A stretch of DNA of 64,000 nucleotides from NCBI GenBank assembly GCA_965218715.1, contig CBDCLY010000006.1:86497-150496 (forward strand), in the 5' to 3' direction. The notes beneath the pieces are model-generated. The model made no database searches. It had not been told where the DNA came from and saw only the letters and a program-made list of their open reading frames with translations. Shown piece by piece: positions 54,559 through 64,000 of this stretch. Made by a program: the position numbers and the translations under genes. The DNA is from CBDCLY01 sp965218715 (lineage in GTDB: Bacteria; Bacteroidota; Bacteroidia; Flavobacteriales_E; Vicingaceae). Positions within the stretch are counted from its first letter, which is position 1. Every line of letters begins with the position of its first letter.

Positions 54559-56030
54559 ATGAAATATTTAAGCCTCATTTTAATTCTATTCTTTTCTCAA
54601 TTATCAGCTCAAAACAGTTATGATGCCTTAAGGTACTCTAGAATGAACTATCAAGGAAGTGCAAGATTCAACGCTATGGGAGGTGCCATGGGTGCCCTTG
54701 GTGGAGACATGTCATCACTTTTAATTAACCCTGGAGCAATAGGCGTCTATCGAAATTCAGAGTTTGCGTTTACCACAGCTTTTGAATTGAATGAAATGGA
54801 AACAAAATATAGGAATGAGCTTAGAATCAGATAACAAATTGAATTTAAATTTGAATCAGATCGGATTTGTAAGTTCTTATAAAGGCGACCCAAATGGATG
54901 GAAAAATTATTCCTTCTCCTTTGGTTACAATAGATTAGCAAATTTCAATTCTCAAAGTAGATTGAATGGGAATCACCCAGATGAATCCATCATGAATCAA
55001 TACCTTAAAACTTTAAACACTGCTGGAGCCAATTACCAAGATGTTGAGGCTTATTTATATCCCTTCGGACCATCACAAGCTTATTGGATATTCATGTTAG
55101 ACACCGTTGGGGCATACGGTTACGAGAGACTTGTTACCTTGCAAGACAATGTTGAAACAATCAAGAAGAATTGAAACTTCAGGAAGACAAGGCGAAACAT
55201 TTTTCAGTTTTGGAGGAAATTATTTAGATCGGTTGTATTTAGGCGCAACCATTGGTGTTCAAAGCATAGACTTTACAAAAAGCACACAATATCAAGAAGT
55301 TTACACTTATGATCCTCCTCCATTTCCAAATGAAGTACTTGGCACCTTGTATCAGGAAAGAACAGAATTAGAAACCAGCGGGAATGGATACAACATGAAA
55401 ATAGGAGCTATTTATCGTTTCCACGATGCCTTCAGAGCAGGGTTATCTATACATACCCCTACATTTTTCTACCTAACTGAGTATTATAGTTTCGAATCCA
55501 ATTCAGAATTTTCAGATGATTCAGCTCATGAAGGTCAGTTCATTGATACTGAATATGAATACCGTTTACGAACCCCTATGAGGTATATAATAAGTGGCTC
55601 ATATATCCATAAACAAAGGGCAAGTCTTAATGCTGAGATTGAATATGTTGATTACTCAACTGCCAGGTTTAATGATGTCTATGACTTTGAATACGATTAC
55701 AATTCTCAAAATGAAGGGATAAGTAATGGATTGAATAAAGCCTATAATTTGAGATTAGGTGGTGAAGTGAATTTTAATCCATTTGTACTTAGAGCTGGGT
55801 ACAGAAATGAATCTAACCCTGTTAATTCCAATTCATTTTTTAAACCCAACCAAGCAAGGACTAGTTATTCCATTGGATCTGGATTTAGAAATAAGAATTA
55901 CGCAATTGATTTAAGCTACATTTACAGTCAACAAAACATCAAAGACCCTATCTATACTGCCAATAATGAAGCAGCAAGCATTAATGACTTGAATCATTCA
56001 TTAATGCTAGGCATTTCTTGGAAATGGTAG
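54559..56030 (+). pseudogene. OmpP1/FadL-family outer-membrane transporter, two frame breaks
   Basis: Three overlapping frames form one ~489-residue barrel. Part 1 (ATG 54559) has a signal peptide and YSRMNYQGSARFNAMGGAMGALGGD, the N-terminal plug signature, given here in two runs of the motif YQGSARFNAMGGA and GALGGD. Part 2 covers about 54805-55170 (LESDNKLNLNLNQ), and part 3 runs from about 55160 to TAG 56030 (ETSGRQGETFFSFGGNY ... ending GISWKW, a barrel-type terminal aromatic). One base too many at about 54812-54832 and another at about 55160-55172 explain both switches. FadL-type proteins take up hydrophobic molecules. It follows the previous gene by three bases. Confidence 0.82.
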
Positions 56031-56032
56031 TC

Positions 56033-56950
56033 TTACTTTCTTAATTTAATTTGATCACCGGCAGATATGGGATGTCCTTCTTCAAAACCATTCCACTTTC
56101 GCAATGACTTTAATCGCACACCAAAAGTCTGAGAGATAGCCCAAAGGGTTTCGCCATCTAAACTAGTATGTGTTTCAGTCTTACTTTTTTTCCTTTTAGG
56201 TTGAAGAAAAAGATTTCCCTCAGGGATTGTAACAGTTCCTTTTTCTAAATCATTGTATTTGTACAATTGCCAAGTACCCATATTGAATTCGTCTGCAATT
56301 TTTTCAATAGTATCATCAGACTTTACTTCAATGTACCTAATATTATTCTCGTGAATTTTAACTTGGTGTTTACCTAGTCGCTTTGAAACGACCAACTTCT
56401 TTGGAGGTGTAGATTTAGACTTTTTCTTCTTTGCTTTTACCTTTGGCTTATCTCCATCATATTGAGATAAATTATTCTCTTCAATCAATCGAATTAGGAG
56501 GTCTGGGTATTTTGGATTGGTAGCATAACCTGCTTTTTTTAGACCTTTCGCCCAAGCTTTGTAATCATCTAGTTTCAATTCAAATAATGGCGCATACCTT
56601 TTTCTCCTTAAAAAGTCAGAATGATCTCTAAACGATTGTTCTGCTGATTTGTATTTTCTAAAACATTCTTGCTTTTTATCGTCGTCCTCATGAATTGTTT
56701 TCCCCGTCCAGTCGCTATGGCATTTTATCCCAAAGTGGTTATTTCCTTGAACGGCCAAACGGCTATTCCCATTTCCAGATTCCAAAATTCCTTGAGCCAA
56801 TGTGATGCTAGCAGGAATGCCATTCTTATTCATTTCTTCAATGGCAATTTCTTTATATTTTTCTATATACTCTGCTCTAGTTTGCAACTTCTTTTGAGCA
56901 AATGCGCTAGAACCTAATACTACAATAAGGGCTAAAATCAATTGTTTCAT
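56033..56950 (-). CDS. GH73 glucosaminidase with two LysM domains
   Basis: 305 residues. Signal peptide (about 1-19), GH73 domain (about 25-165) with the general acid Glu57 in AQGILESGNGNS and the FGIKCH motif, then a Lys/Pro-rich linker (about 170-190). LysM domains follow at about 207-252 and 260-304 (VKSDDTIEKIADEFNM and LDGETLWAISQTFGV). It should cut peptidoglycan between GlcNAc and MurNAc in the periplasm, for example for cell separation. A TAAATTTG element ends four bases before the ATG, so its mRNA may be nearly leaderless. It is convergent with the porin gene. Confidence 0.92.
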   Translation of the reverse strand: MKQLILALIVVLGSSAFAQKKLQTRAEYIEKYKEIAIEEMNKNGIPASITLAQGILESGNGNSRLAVQGNNHFGIKCHSDWTGKTIHEDDDKKQECFRKYKSAEQSFRDHSDFLRRKRYAPLFELKLDDYKAWAKGLKKAGYATNPKYPDLLIRLIEENNLSQYDGDKPKVKAKKKKSKSTPPKKLVVSKRLGKHQVKIHENNIRYIEVKSDDTIEKIADEFNMGTWQLYKYNDLEKGTVTIPEGNLFLQPKRKKSKTETHTSLDGETLWAISQTFGVRLKSLRKWNGFEEGHPISAGDQIKLRK

Positions 56951-57017
56951 GGACCAAATTTAGCTTCATGAATTACAGGAAATAATGAATTTACAGATTT
57001 GTATTAACAATCATTTT

Positions 57018-57896
57018 TTAATACATAATTGAAGAATTACCTTGTAATCCTCCAGTATGGATGAAAAGGATTCTACTCCCCTTTTTAAATTGATCGGCAC
57101 TAATCATTTCAAACAATCCATACATTGCTTTAGCGGTATAAACCTGATCAAGAGCGATTCCATATTCTTCATGAAACCTTTTCATAAAAGATAATAATTC
57201 AGGCTTTAATTTAGCATAGCCTCCAAAATGGTATTGTTCAATAACATGTAGCGATTTATTGTTGCCATTTTGCCATTTTAATATTTCCTCTTTAAGAAAG
57301 CCCCCATTTTTTAATGCCGAAAAAACTAGACAGTCCTGTTTTGATAATTGTCTCAATATTCCACTGGCTGTTGTACCAGTTCCTGCAGACAGGGAAACAA
57401 TGTCAAATTCAAAATTGATTTCCTCGAGTATGGATTCACAGCCCTTTACTCCATTTTCATTTGCTCCTCCTTCAGGAATAATGTAGGATTTCCCATGTTT
57501 CGATAATAATAGCTTTTGAAACTCTTGGTTTTGCTTTTGTTGATATTCTGATCGCGAGACAAAATCAATTATCATTCCGTTAGATCTTGCTTTATCAATG
57601 CTTGGGTTCGAAACTCCTTCATCTCCCCTAATCACTCCAACTGTTTTTAACCCAAATACCTCTCCTGCCTTAGCACAAGCTGCAATATGATTAGAATAAA
57701 CACCTCCAAAAGTCAATACTTGATTGTAGCCCAAATCAATGGCTTCTTTAAAGTTTAGTGCTAACTTTCTCCACTTATTACCTGAAATATCAGAATGAAT
57801 CAAATCATCTCTTTTAATGATTAATTCGATTTCCTTTTTCCTCAGAATATCGGATTTTAAAAAACTGAGAGGAGATGGAATTTGTAAACCTTTCAT
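57018..57896 (-). CDS. ACC deaminase / D-cysteine desulfhydrase family PLP enzyme
   Basis: 292 residues. The PLP lysine is Lys41 in SGNKWRKL, VYSNHIAACA is the substrate-side loop, and LSAGTGTTASGIL binds the phosphate. The family includes ACC deaminase, D-cysteine desulfhydrase and other beta/gamma eliminating enzymes. The length (shorter than ~330) and the sequence resemble the Bacteroidota proteins usually left as 'ACC deaminase/D-cysteine desulfhydrase'. The residues that choose between the activities are not certain here. Single gene, divergent from the DUF5522-hutU pair. Confidence 0.87.
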   Translation of the reverse strand: MKGLQIPSPLSFLKSDILRKKEIELIIKRDDLIHSDISGNKWRKLALNFKEAIDLGYNQVLTFGGVYSNHIAACAKAGEVFGLKTVGVIRGDEGVSNPSIDKARSNGMIIDFVSRSEYQQKQNQEFQKLLLSKHGKSYIIPEGGANENGVKGCESILEEINFEFDIVSLSAGTGTTASGILRQLSKQDCLVFSALKNGGFLKEEILKWQNGNNKSLHVIEQYHFGGYAKLKPELLSFMKRFHEEYGIALDQVYTAKAMYGLFEMISADQFKKGSRILFIHTGGLQGNSSIMY

Positions 57897-57950
57897 AATT
57901 CAAAGATAAATAGCTTTCATGTGTGATGGTGAAATAATTATTTTTACAAA

Positions 57951-58124
57951 ATGGAAGGCTTTTCTTCACAAAGTAAATATGACAAAGATGATTTCTACAT
58001 CAATGAAAAAGGATACCTTGTGTTCACTGAAAAGTATTTATTAAAAAGGGGATACTGTTGTCAAAATGGTTGCAAGCATTGTCCCTATGGTTATGATCGC
58101 AAAAAAGGAAGAATAATAAAATAA
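57951..58124 (+). CDS. DUF5522 small Cys-rich protein
   Basis: 57 residues. The core KYLLKRGYCCQNGCKHCPYGY has Cys36, Cys37, Cys41 and Cys44, the pattern of DUF5522 (a CCxxxCxxCP metal-site-like motif). The N-terminus is acidic and the end basic. The stop TAA overlaps the hutU ATG by one base (TAATG), so it is probably translationally coupled to urocanate hydratase. Function unknown; an iron-sulfur or zinc site is possible. It is too short to appear in a routine ORF search with a 60-codon cutoff. Confidence 0.8.
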   Translation: MEGFSSQSKYDKDDFYINEKGYLVFTEKYLLKRGYCCQNGCKHCPYGYDRKKGRIIK

Positions 58125-60127
58125 TGACCGAGTATTTAGAACAATTTAGGGCAGAGATTAGGGCAGGTATCCCAAGTGAAATTCCTGAACGTATTGCATA
58201 CAATCCCTCCATTAATCATGCCCCTATTCGAAAAGACATTTTAAATGCTAAGGAAAAAAAATTAGCAATCGAGAATGCATTGAGGTACTTCCCAAAGGAA
58301 CAACATGAAGAGTTGTCAATTGAATTCAAGGAGGAACTACTAGAATATGGTAGGATATACATGCATAGGTATCGACCTAATTATGAGATTAAAGCTAGGC
58401 ATTTTGAAGATTTCCCACATGAATCGAAACAAGCAGCAGCAATCATGCTTATGTTGTCCAACAACCTAGATCATGCAGTTGCACAGCACCCTCATGAGTT
58501 GATTACCTATGGAGGAAATGGTTCGGTTTTCCAAAACTGGGCTCAATACCTCCTTTGCATGAAGTATTTGTCGGAAATGAATGATCAGCAAACCTTGGTA
58601 TTGTATTCTGGTCATCCAATGGGACTTTTTCCGTCTCACTCAGACGCACCAAGAGTGGTAGTTAGCAATGGCATGATGATTCCAAATTACTCCAAACCAG
58701 ATGATTGGGAAAAATTCAATGCATTAGGGGTTACTCAGTATGGTCAGATGACTGCAGGTTCGTTCATGTATATTGGACCTCAAGGAATTGTTCATGGTAC
58801 AACAATTACAGTGCTAAATGCAGGAAGGAAATTATCAAATGATGGTTTAGGTGGAAAGCTTTTTATTACTGCTGGTTTAGGCGGAATGTCTGGTGCTCAG
58901 CCCAAAGCTGCAAAAATTGCTGGAGCTGTAAGCATCACTGCTGAAATTAATGCTAAGGCCACATATACAAGACATAGTCAAGGTTGGGTAGATGAAGTTT
59001 TCACCAATTTGGACGATTTACTTACACGGACAAGAGAAGCACAAAACAATAAAGAGGCAGTTTCTTTAGCCTATCAAGGAAATGTGGTTGAACTCTGGGA
59101 AAAATTAGTTGAAGAAAATTTTAAAGTTGATATTGGATCAGATCAAACCTCATTGCATAACCCATGGGCGGGTGGATATTACCCAATAGGATACAGCCTA
59201 GAGGAGTCCAATGAAATGATGGCCAATGAACCAGAGCAATTTAAGCTTGCGGTTCAGGATACACTTAAAAGACATGTAGAAGCAATCAACCAACTTTCAG
59301 ACAAGGGGATGTACTTTTTTGATTATGGCAATGCCTTTTTATTAGAAGCTAGTAGAGCTGGTGCCAATATCATGGATGGCGAGTCTTTCAAGTATCCTTC
59401 ATATGTTCAAGACATTATGGGGCCAATGTGTTTTGATTATGGATTTGGCCCTTTTCGTTGGGTGTGCGCCTCCAATGACCCAAAAGACCTTGAAATTACA
59501 GATCTTTTGGCAGCAGAAGTTTTAGAAAAAATGGCCGAATCAGCGCCAATAGAAATAAAGCAACAAATAGAAGATAACTTAAGGTGGATTAAAGCGGCTG
59601 GTGAAAATAAAATGGTAGTGGGCTCTCAAGCAAGAATCTTATATGCTGATGCAGAAGGAAGGATGAGAATTGCAGAAGCTTTTAATCAAGCGATAGCAGA
59701 AGGAAAATTGTCTGCTCCAATTATTCTAGGAAGAGATCATCATGATGTTTCTGGAACAGACTCTCCTTATCGTGAGACCAGTAACATTTACGATGGCTCA
59801 CAATTTACAGCGGACATGGCCATACAAAATGTAATTGGAGATTCCTTCAGAGGAGCGACCTGGGTTTCTATACATAATGGCGGCGGAGTTGGCTGGGGAG
59901 AAGTAATAAATGGAGGTTTTGGAATGTTATTGGATGGTAGTGATGCTTCAAGCAGAAGACTTAAATCGATGCTGCATTGGGACGTAAATAATGGAATTGC
60001 AAGAAGGAGCTGGGCAAGAAACGAACCAGCCATTTATGCCATTAAACGGGCAATGGACAATGAGCCTAATTTAAAAGTTACCATTCCCAACCTTGTCGAT
60101 GAAAATATTTTAAACGATTTATTGTAG
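58124..60127 (+). CDS. hutU: Urocanate hydratase, long (eukaryote-like) form
   Basis: 667 residues, about 110 longer than the enterobacterial enzyme, in line with the Bacteroidota/animal type. Motifs include ITYGGNGSVFQNWAQY, GLGGMSGAQPKAAKIAG (NAD+ binding), DQTSLHNPW, MGPMCFDYGFGPFRWV with the conserved Cys, and GRDHHDVSGTDSPYRE. It hydrates urocanate to imidazolone propionate, the second step of histidine breakdown. No hutH, hutI or hutG gene lies in the window, so the pathway is split. It starts inside the DUF5522 stop (TAATG) and is followed six bases later by a membrane protein. Confidence 0.97.
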   Translation: MTEYLEQFRAEIRAGIPSEIPERIAYNPSINHAPIRKDILNAKEKKLAIENALRYFPKEQHEELSIEFKEELLEYGRIYMHRYRPNYEIKARHFEDFPHESKQAAAIMLMLSNNLDHAVAQHPHELITYGGNGSVFQNWAQYLLCMKYLSEMNDQQTLVLYSGHPMGLFPSHSDAPRVVVSNGMMIPNYSKPDDWEKFNALGVTQYGQMTAGSFMYIGPQGIVHGTTITVLNAGRKLSNDGLGGKLFITAGLGGMSGAQPKAAKIAGAVSITAEINAKATYTRHSQGWVDEVFTNLDDLLTRTREAQNNKEAVSLAYQGNVVELWEKLVEENFKVDIGSDQTSLHNPWAGGYYPIGYSLEESNEMMANEPEQFKLAVQDTLKRHVEAINQLSDKGMYFFDYGNAFLLEASRAGANIMDGESFKYPSYVQDIMGPMCFDYGFGPFRWVCASNDPKDLEITDLLAAEVLEKMAESAPIEIKQQIEDNLRWIKAAGENKMVVGSQARILYADAEGRMRIAEAFNQAIAEGKLSAPIILGRDHHDVSGTDSPYRETSNIYDGSQFTADMAIQNVIGDSFRGATWVSIHNGGGVGWGEVINGGFGMLLDGSDASSRRLKSMLHWDVNNGIARRSWARNEPAIYAIKRAMDNEPNLKVTIPNLVDENILNDLL

Positions 60128-60133
60128 AGAATA

Positions 60134-61588
60134 ATGAAAAGCTTAATATTTTATGGCTTTCTCTTTATTATTATTCTTTCCTCATTTTTTTTATTTTCCG
60201 CTAGATTTTCAAGTTTAGTCAGTAGTGACGATGCTATGTTTATTCTCATGCTCCATGATTTTGATTATTCAAATGGCTGGTATTGCTGGAATCAAGATCG
60301 CTTGGGTTCTATTACACCTTTAATTGGACAAGTATTTCTAAAATTGTTCAATCTTAGCGCTAGCCTATCAGAAAGCCTTGCAAGATTCATTATTTTGATT
60401 GCTGGTTTTTTCTCTTACCGGACTTTTTTTAAAAACCCAATAAGTCAACTAGCTTTGGCAATTGTTTACTTTTTACCGGCACTGTACTTTAAGGGCTTCG
60501 TTTCACTTGCCTGGGGCATCATGTATAGTTTATTGGGAATTGTACTTTACCTAGTGAAACAATATAAAACCAAATCTTTTTCAAGAATTTCAAAAGCAAT
60601 CCTCTTTTCTTCGATTTGGGTTTTTGTTTTGCTTTCCATCTGGGCGATGGATCAAGCAATAGTGCCCTTAACCTTCTTAGGGGTATTTTTAATTTACCAT
60701 GAATTTAAAGGCAGTAAATCAATATATTTAATCCTTAAAAGAAAAGAATTCTATTTTAGTTTAATTGCTATTTCCCTTGTTGGTCTAGTTATTTTCTCCC
60801 TTAAATCATCTGCAATTTTGCCAGAGTACTACCAATACAACTCACAACTATTTAACAATCTAAACGGAATCATTTCCGCCTTAAATTCTACAATTGAAAG
60901 TGTACAACAAGAAATAAGCTTTCGTACCATCTGGCCCATAGCTTCTGTATATTATTGGTTTGTTTTATTAAGTTTTCCTTTCAGTATCTACTTAATTATC
61001 CGATCAAAAAACCCAGTGATGTATTTCAGTTTTGCTCTATTTTTAAGTCTTTTGATTATGGTGATCAGCTCAGAATGGGTATTAAAAAATGGCGTTTCAA
61101 GAAGATACTTCCTAGGTGCCTATTTTGTATATGGTCTGTTCTTTATCTACTCTACTCAACAATTTATTAATAGAAATAAAGCCCTCGGCTGGTCTTTGAT
61201 TGTTATTTTGTTAATGGGTTTTTCAGGAAGCGTTAAATTTCATATTGAACAAGGAAGCCCTGGATTAAGCTCCAGATATGAGCAATTGCAAGAATTAGAA
61301 CAGCTTGGAAAGATTGGTCTTATTGCTAATTATTGGTACTCGTATGGTGTTTCTTTTGCACTTCCAGATCAAATTGTTGCCACTCCACATGAAAGTAATG
61401 AGATAAAAAAGCCAGATTACATTCCAAAAGTCTTCAATCAACCGCGTTTATTCCTTATCAAGGAATTTTGGTTTGAGGAGTTCCCCAAAATTACAGAGCA
61501 ATTTGGAAGACGATTAGAGAAAACAGGAGGAGAAATCGTATCTGCTGGAATTACTCTTCAAGAATACAAGCAGATAGATTTACCTTAA
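60134..61588 (+). CDS. Multi-spanning membrane protein, possible GT-C type transferase
   Basis: 484 residues with ten or so hydrophobic helices. The first outside loop has SSDDAMFILMLHDFDYSNG with adjacent acidic residues, then WYCWNQDRLGSITP, a layout like the acidic first loop of GT-C glycosyltransferases. The C-terminal ~100 residues are soluble. I do not see strict family motifs, so a function is not assigned. It starts six bases after hutU and its tail overlaps pheT by nine bases. Confidence 0.6.
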   Translation: MKSLIFYGFLFIIILSSFFLFSARFSSLVSSDDAMFILMLHDFDYSNGWYCWNQDRLGSITPLIGQVFLKLFNLSASLSESLARFIILIAGFFSYRTFFKNPISQLALAIVYFLPALYFKGFVSLAWGIMYSLLGIVLYLVKQYKTKSFSRISKAILFSSIWVFVLLSIWAMDQAIVPLTFLGVFLIYHEFKGSKSIYLILKRKEFYFSLIAISLVGLVIFSLKSSAILPEYYQYNSQLFNNLNGIISALNSTIESVQQEISFRTIWPIASVYYWFVLLSFPFSIYLIIRSKNPVMYFSFALFLSLLIMVISSEWVLKNGVSRRYFLGAYFVYGLFFIYSTQQFINRNKALGWSLIVILLMGFSGSVKFHIEQGSPGLSSRYEQLQELEQLGKIGLIANYWYSYGVSFALPDQIVATPHESNEIKKPDYIPKVFNQPRLFLIKEFWFEEFPKITEQFGRRLEKTGGEIVSAGITLQEYKQIDLP

Positions 61589-63992
61589 GGTAGCTCCTAA
61601 TTCCTTTTGAAGACTGTCAATCATTCTATTCATCATTTGATCCACAATCTTATCTGTTAATGTTTTCTCTTTATCCTGGAAGAAAAAAGCTACTCCATAC
61701 GATTTGTTACCTTTTGGTAGCTTTTCGCCTTCATAAACATCAAATAAATCAATGTCAATCATTCGCTGCCCCAAAACCTGTTTGGCCATTCTAGTAATGG
61801 CATCAAACTTTACATCATCCTTTAATAATAGAGCCAAATCTCTTCTTACCACTGGAAATTTAATTAGGGGTTTGGCTTGAAAAGACTTTAGTTTGAGTTT
61901 CTGAAATAGTGCTGTCCAATTAATTTCTGCATATAAAACCTCTTGTTTTATATCAGCTTCTTCTAAGGTTTTTTGATTGATATATCCAAGCTTAGCAATT
62001 ACTGAATCGCCCATAAAAAACTCTACCCCTGTTTCAAAGTAATGATTGGGTTTCATCTCCTTTAGTTTCCACTTAGCAACTTTCAGTCGCTGCAAGCAGT
62101 TTTCTACCAACTTCCTTAATTCGTTTAATCTTGTTGCTTCTTTTTTCCCTTCCCAGTTTTCATCAAGACTATCCCCTGTAGTCCAAATTCCAAGCTTGTA
62201 TTCCTCAATGTAATTTCCATCAGCTGAAGTTCCATAGGTTTTACCTGATTCAAAAAGCTTTTGATTTTTTCTGCTTCTATGGATATTGTGGGCGATTACA
62301 GACAGACCGCCATGCATTAGCTGACTTCTTAATACAGCCAATTCGGAACTTAAGGGGTTTAGCATTTTCACCAAGTCTAAATCTTCTTGGTAAAGACTTG
62401 GCCGACTTAAAGAATTGTTTAATATCTCTGTAAATCCATTGGAACTTAAATACTCTGACAGCTTTCTTTCCAACTCTAATCTACTCAATTGGTCAATTGG
62501 GTTAATGTTTGCTCTTAATCGAGAGGGCATAGGAATGCGGTTAAAACCATAAATCCTAAGCACTTCTTCAATTACATCCACTTCACGGGTAACATCAACT
62601 CTATAGATAGGAGATTCTAGGCGAAGTGTTTCATTGTTTTTACTTAGTATTTTAAAATCTAGAGAAACAAGGATTTTTTCAACAATCGACTTTTTGATAG
62701 TATGCCCAATTAATCGGTCCAGGTTTTTGAAACTAAATTCAATCAAATTGGCTTCCTTTTCAATTGGATAATGGTCGATCATCGCTCCAGACAATTGACC
62801 TCCAGCCAATTCTAAGATTAATTGACTTGCCCTCTTCAAAGCAGTATCGCAGGCTGTTGGATCGGCTCCACGTTCAAATCTAAATGAGGAATCAGTATTT
62901 AATCCATGCCTTTTTGCCGATTTTCTTATTTGGACAGCATCAAAATTTGCACTCTCTAAAAATATTCTAGTAGTTGATTCACTTACACCAGAATCTAGTC
63001 CACCAAAAACTCCAGCTAGACACAGGGGCTCATCTTTTGAGCAAATCATTAAATCCTCATGGCTCAGTTTGCGGTCAACACCATCAAGCGTTTTGAAAAC
63101 AGTGCCTTCTTTTAAGGTTTTTACATGGATTTCAGAATCGGAGATGAATTGAGCATCAAAAGCGTGCAAAGGTTGACCCATTTCATGCATGACATAATTG
63201 CTAATGTCTACAATATTATTGATGGGTTTTAAACCTATTCTTATCAATCTATTTTTTAACCAATCAGGAGAGGGTTTCACTTGAACTCCATCAATAGAGA
63301 TTCCTGTATACCTTGGACAAGCTTGCTCATCAAAAACCTTAACCTCTATTGGTGAATCTGTGCTTGGGTTTAAAAATTTACTTGTATCAATTTGGTTTAG
63401 GGTAACATTCTCACTCATGTTAAAGTACGCCACAAGATCTCTTGCCACGCCAAAATGAGAGGCTGCATCAATCCGATTCGGTGTTAAACCAATTTCAAAA
63501 ATCGTATCAGTCTCTACAGCATAATAATTTGACAGCGCTGAACCAACTTTAGCCTTTGAATCCAACACAATTATTCCATCGTGGTCATCACCAAGGCCCA
63601 ATTCATCTTCTGCGCATAACATGCCTTCAGATACCTCACCTCTAATTTTAGACTTTTTAATTTTAAAAGAACCTTCATCAGAATATAGCGTTGATCCAAC
63701 AAGTGCAACCGCTACTTTTTTGCCCTTCCTTAACATTTGGTGCTCCGCAAACAATATCAAGTTCTGCTGCATGTCCAACATTTACCTTGGTCTTCTTTAA
63801 ACGATCTGCATTTGGATGCTGCGAAACACTCATCACCTCACCTACTACTAGTCCAGTCAAACCACCAGGTATAGACTCAACAGTTTCTATTCCCTCTACT
63901 TCTAAACCCGTATCTGTTAATATAGTAGCAATTTCAAGGGGATCTTGTTCAAGTTTAACAAAGTCCTTTAACCAGCTTAATGCAATCTTCAT
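61580..63992 (-). pseudogene. pheT: Phenylalanyl-tRNA synthetase beta subunit, frame broken in an A6 run
   Basis: Two frames make a complete ~804-residue PheT. The first ~92 codons from ATG 63992 start KIALSWLKDFVKLE and run to CGAPNVKEGQK. There the minus strand has six A (plus-strand T6, 63716-63721); with five A the frame reads on as KVAVALVGSTLYSDEG. Further on are the B3/B4 editing domain, B5 (VDVTREVDVIEEVLRIYGF), and the FDX-ACB anticodon domain (KFPVVRRDLALLL). The subunit edits misacylated tRNA and is essential. A wrong homopolymer length is the likely cause. It converges on the membrane protein gene. Confidence 0.92.
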
Positions 63993-64000
63993 AGGAATTA

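Noticed and set aside
1..64000. Prophage, insertion sequence, integron or rRNA operon
   Set aside because: I found no transposase, integrase, phage structural gene, terminal inverted repeats or rRNA signature.

Overview
The window reads as chromosomal DNA of a member of the Bacteroidota, most likely a free-living, probably marine, Flavobacteriales-type organism; this is an inference from gene content, not from a marker-gene comparison. Supporting signs are AT-rich DNA, A-rich leaders instead of strong Shine-Dalgarno sites, -7 elements of the form TAnnTTTG, two subtilisins with type IX secretion (T9SS) C-terminal domains, S46 dipeptidyl-peptidases, a GWxTD lipoprotein, DUF6438, DUF5522, a TonB receptor with a CarboxypepD_reg domain, and the long form of urocanate hydratase. 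I see no prophage, insertion sequence, CRISPR array or rRNA operon. The only accessory-looking module is a hipBA pair.

Layout. 1-7867: the 3' end of an Omp85-type outer-membrane protein, then a tightly overlapping run rmuC, GWxTD lipoprotein, rlmB, GT-C glycosyltransferase, PlsC-like acyltransferase. 7961-16755: DUF547 and rhodanese exported proteins, then a peptide-degradation neighbourhood with two S46 peptidases (one Gly-type/DPP7-like, one Arg-type/DPP11-like), AMP nucleosidase, a TMEM175-like channel and an S37 tripeptidyl aminopeptidase. 16756-20449: uvrB, a Cys-rich lipoprotein, and a RidA gene interrupted by an in-frame TAA. 20775-24510: a lipoprotein coupled to an HExxH membrane protease, a glycine-zipper membrane protein, a decayed small gene, and hipBA with two upstream palindromes. 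24539-33246: small envelope proteins, a cold-shock-domain protein, an acyltransferase, DUF2007, a VF530-ASCH fusion, dinB and two YceI paralogues.

33356-43933 is mainly housekeeping: the trkH-trkA potassium system, a convergent pyrG-yidC-DUF6438-bcp cluster, a TonB-dependent receptor and holA. 43957-50464 holds an orphan HSDR_N-type nuclease-like domain overlapping the first of two tandem T9SS subtilisins, then a metallophosphoesterase. 50494-56030: rpsT, tRNA-Glu, an unknown gene, proS, a Tyr/Asn-rich lipoprotein and an OmpP1/FadL-type porin. 56033-63992: a GH73-LysM hydrolase, an ACC-deaminase-like PLP enzyme, DUF5522-hutU, a multi-spanning membrane protein and pheT.

The genes suggest a protein- and peptide-using life style: secreted subtilisins, periplasmic dipeptidyl and tripeptidyl peptidases, and histidine catabolism through urocanate.

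The most striking sequence-level feature is a concentration of reading-frame breaks from about 52.5 to 63.7 kb. It affects proS, the Tyr/Asn-rich lipoprotein, the porin (twice) and pheT. Two of these genes are essential synthetases that become full length once a one- or two-base indel is corrected, so sequence or assembly error is the leading explanation. The best candidates for less-described biology are the VF530-ASCH fusion, the lipoprotein/HExxH protease pair and the orphan HSDR_N gene.
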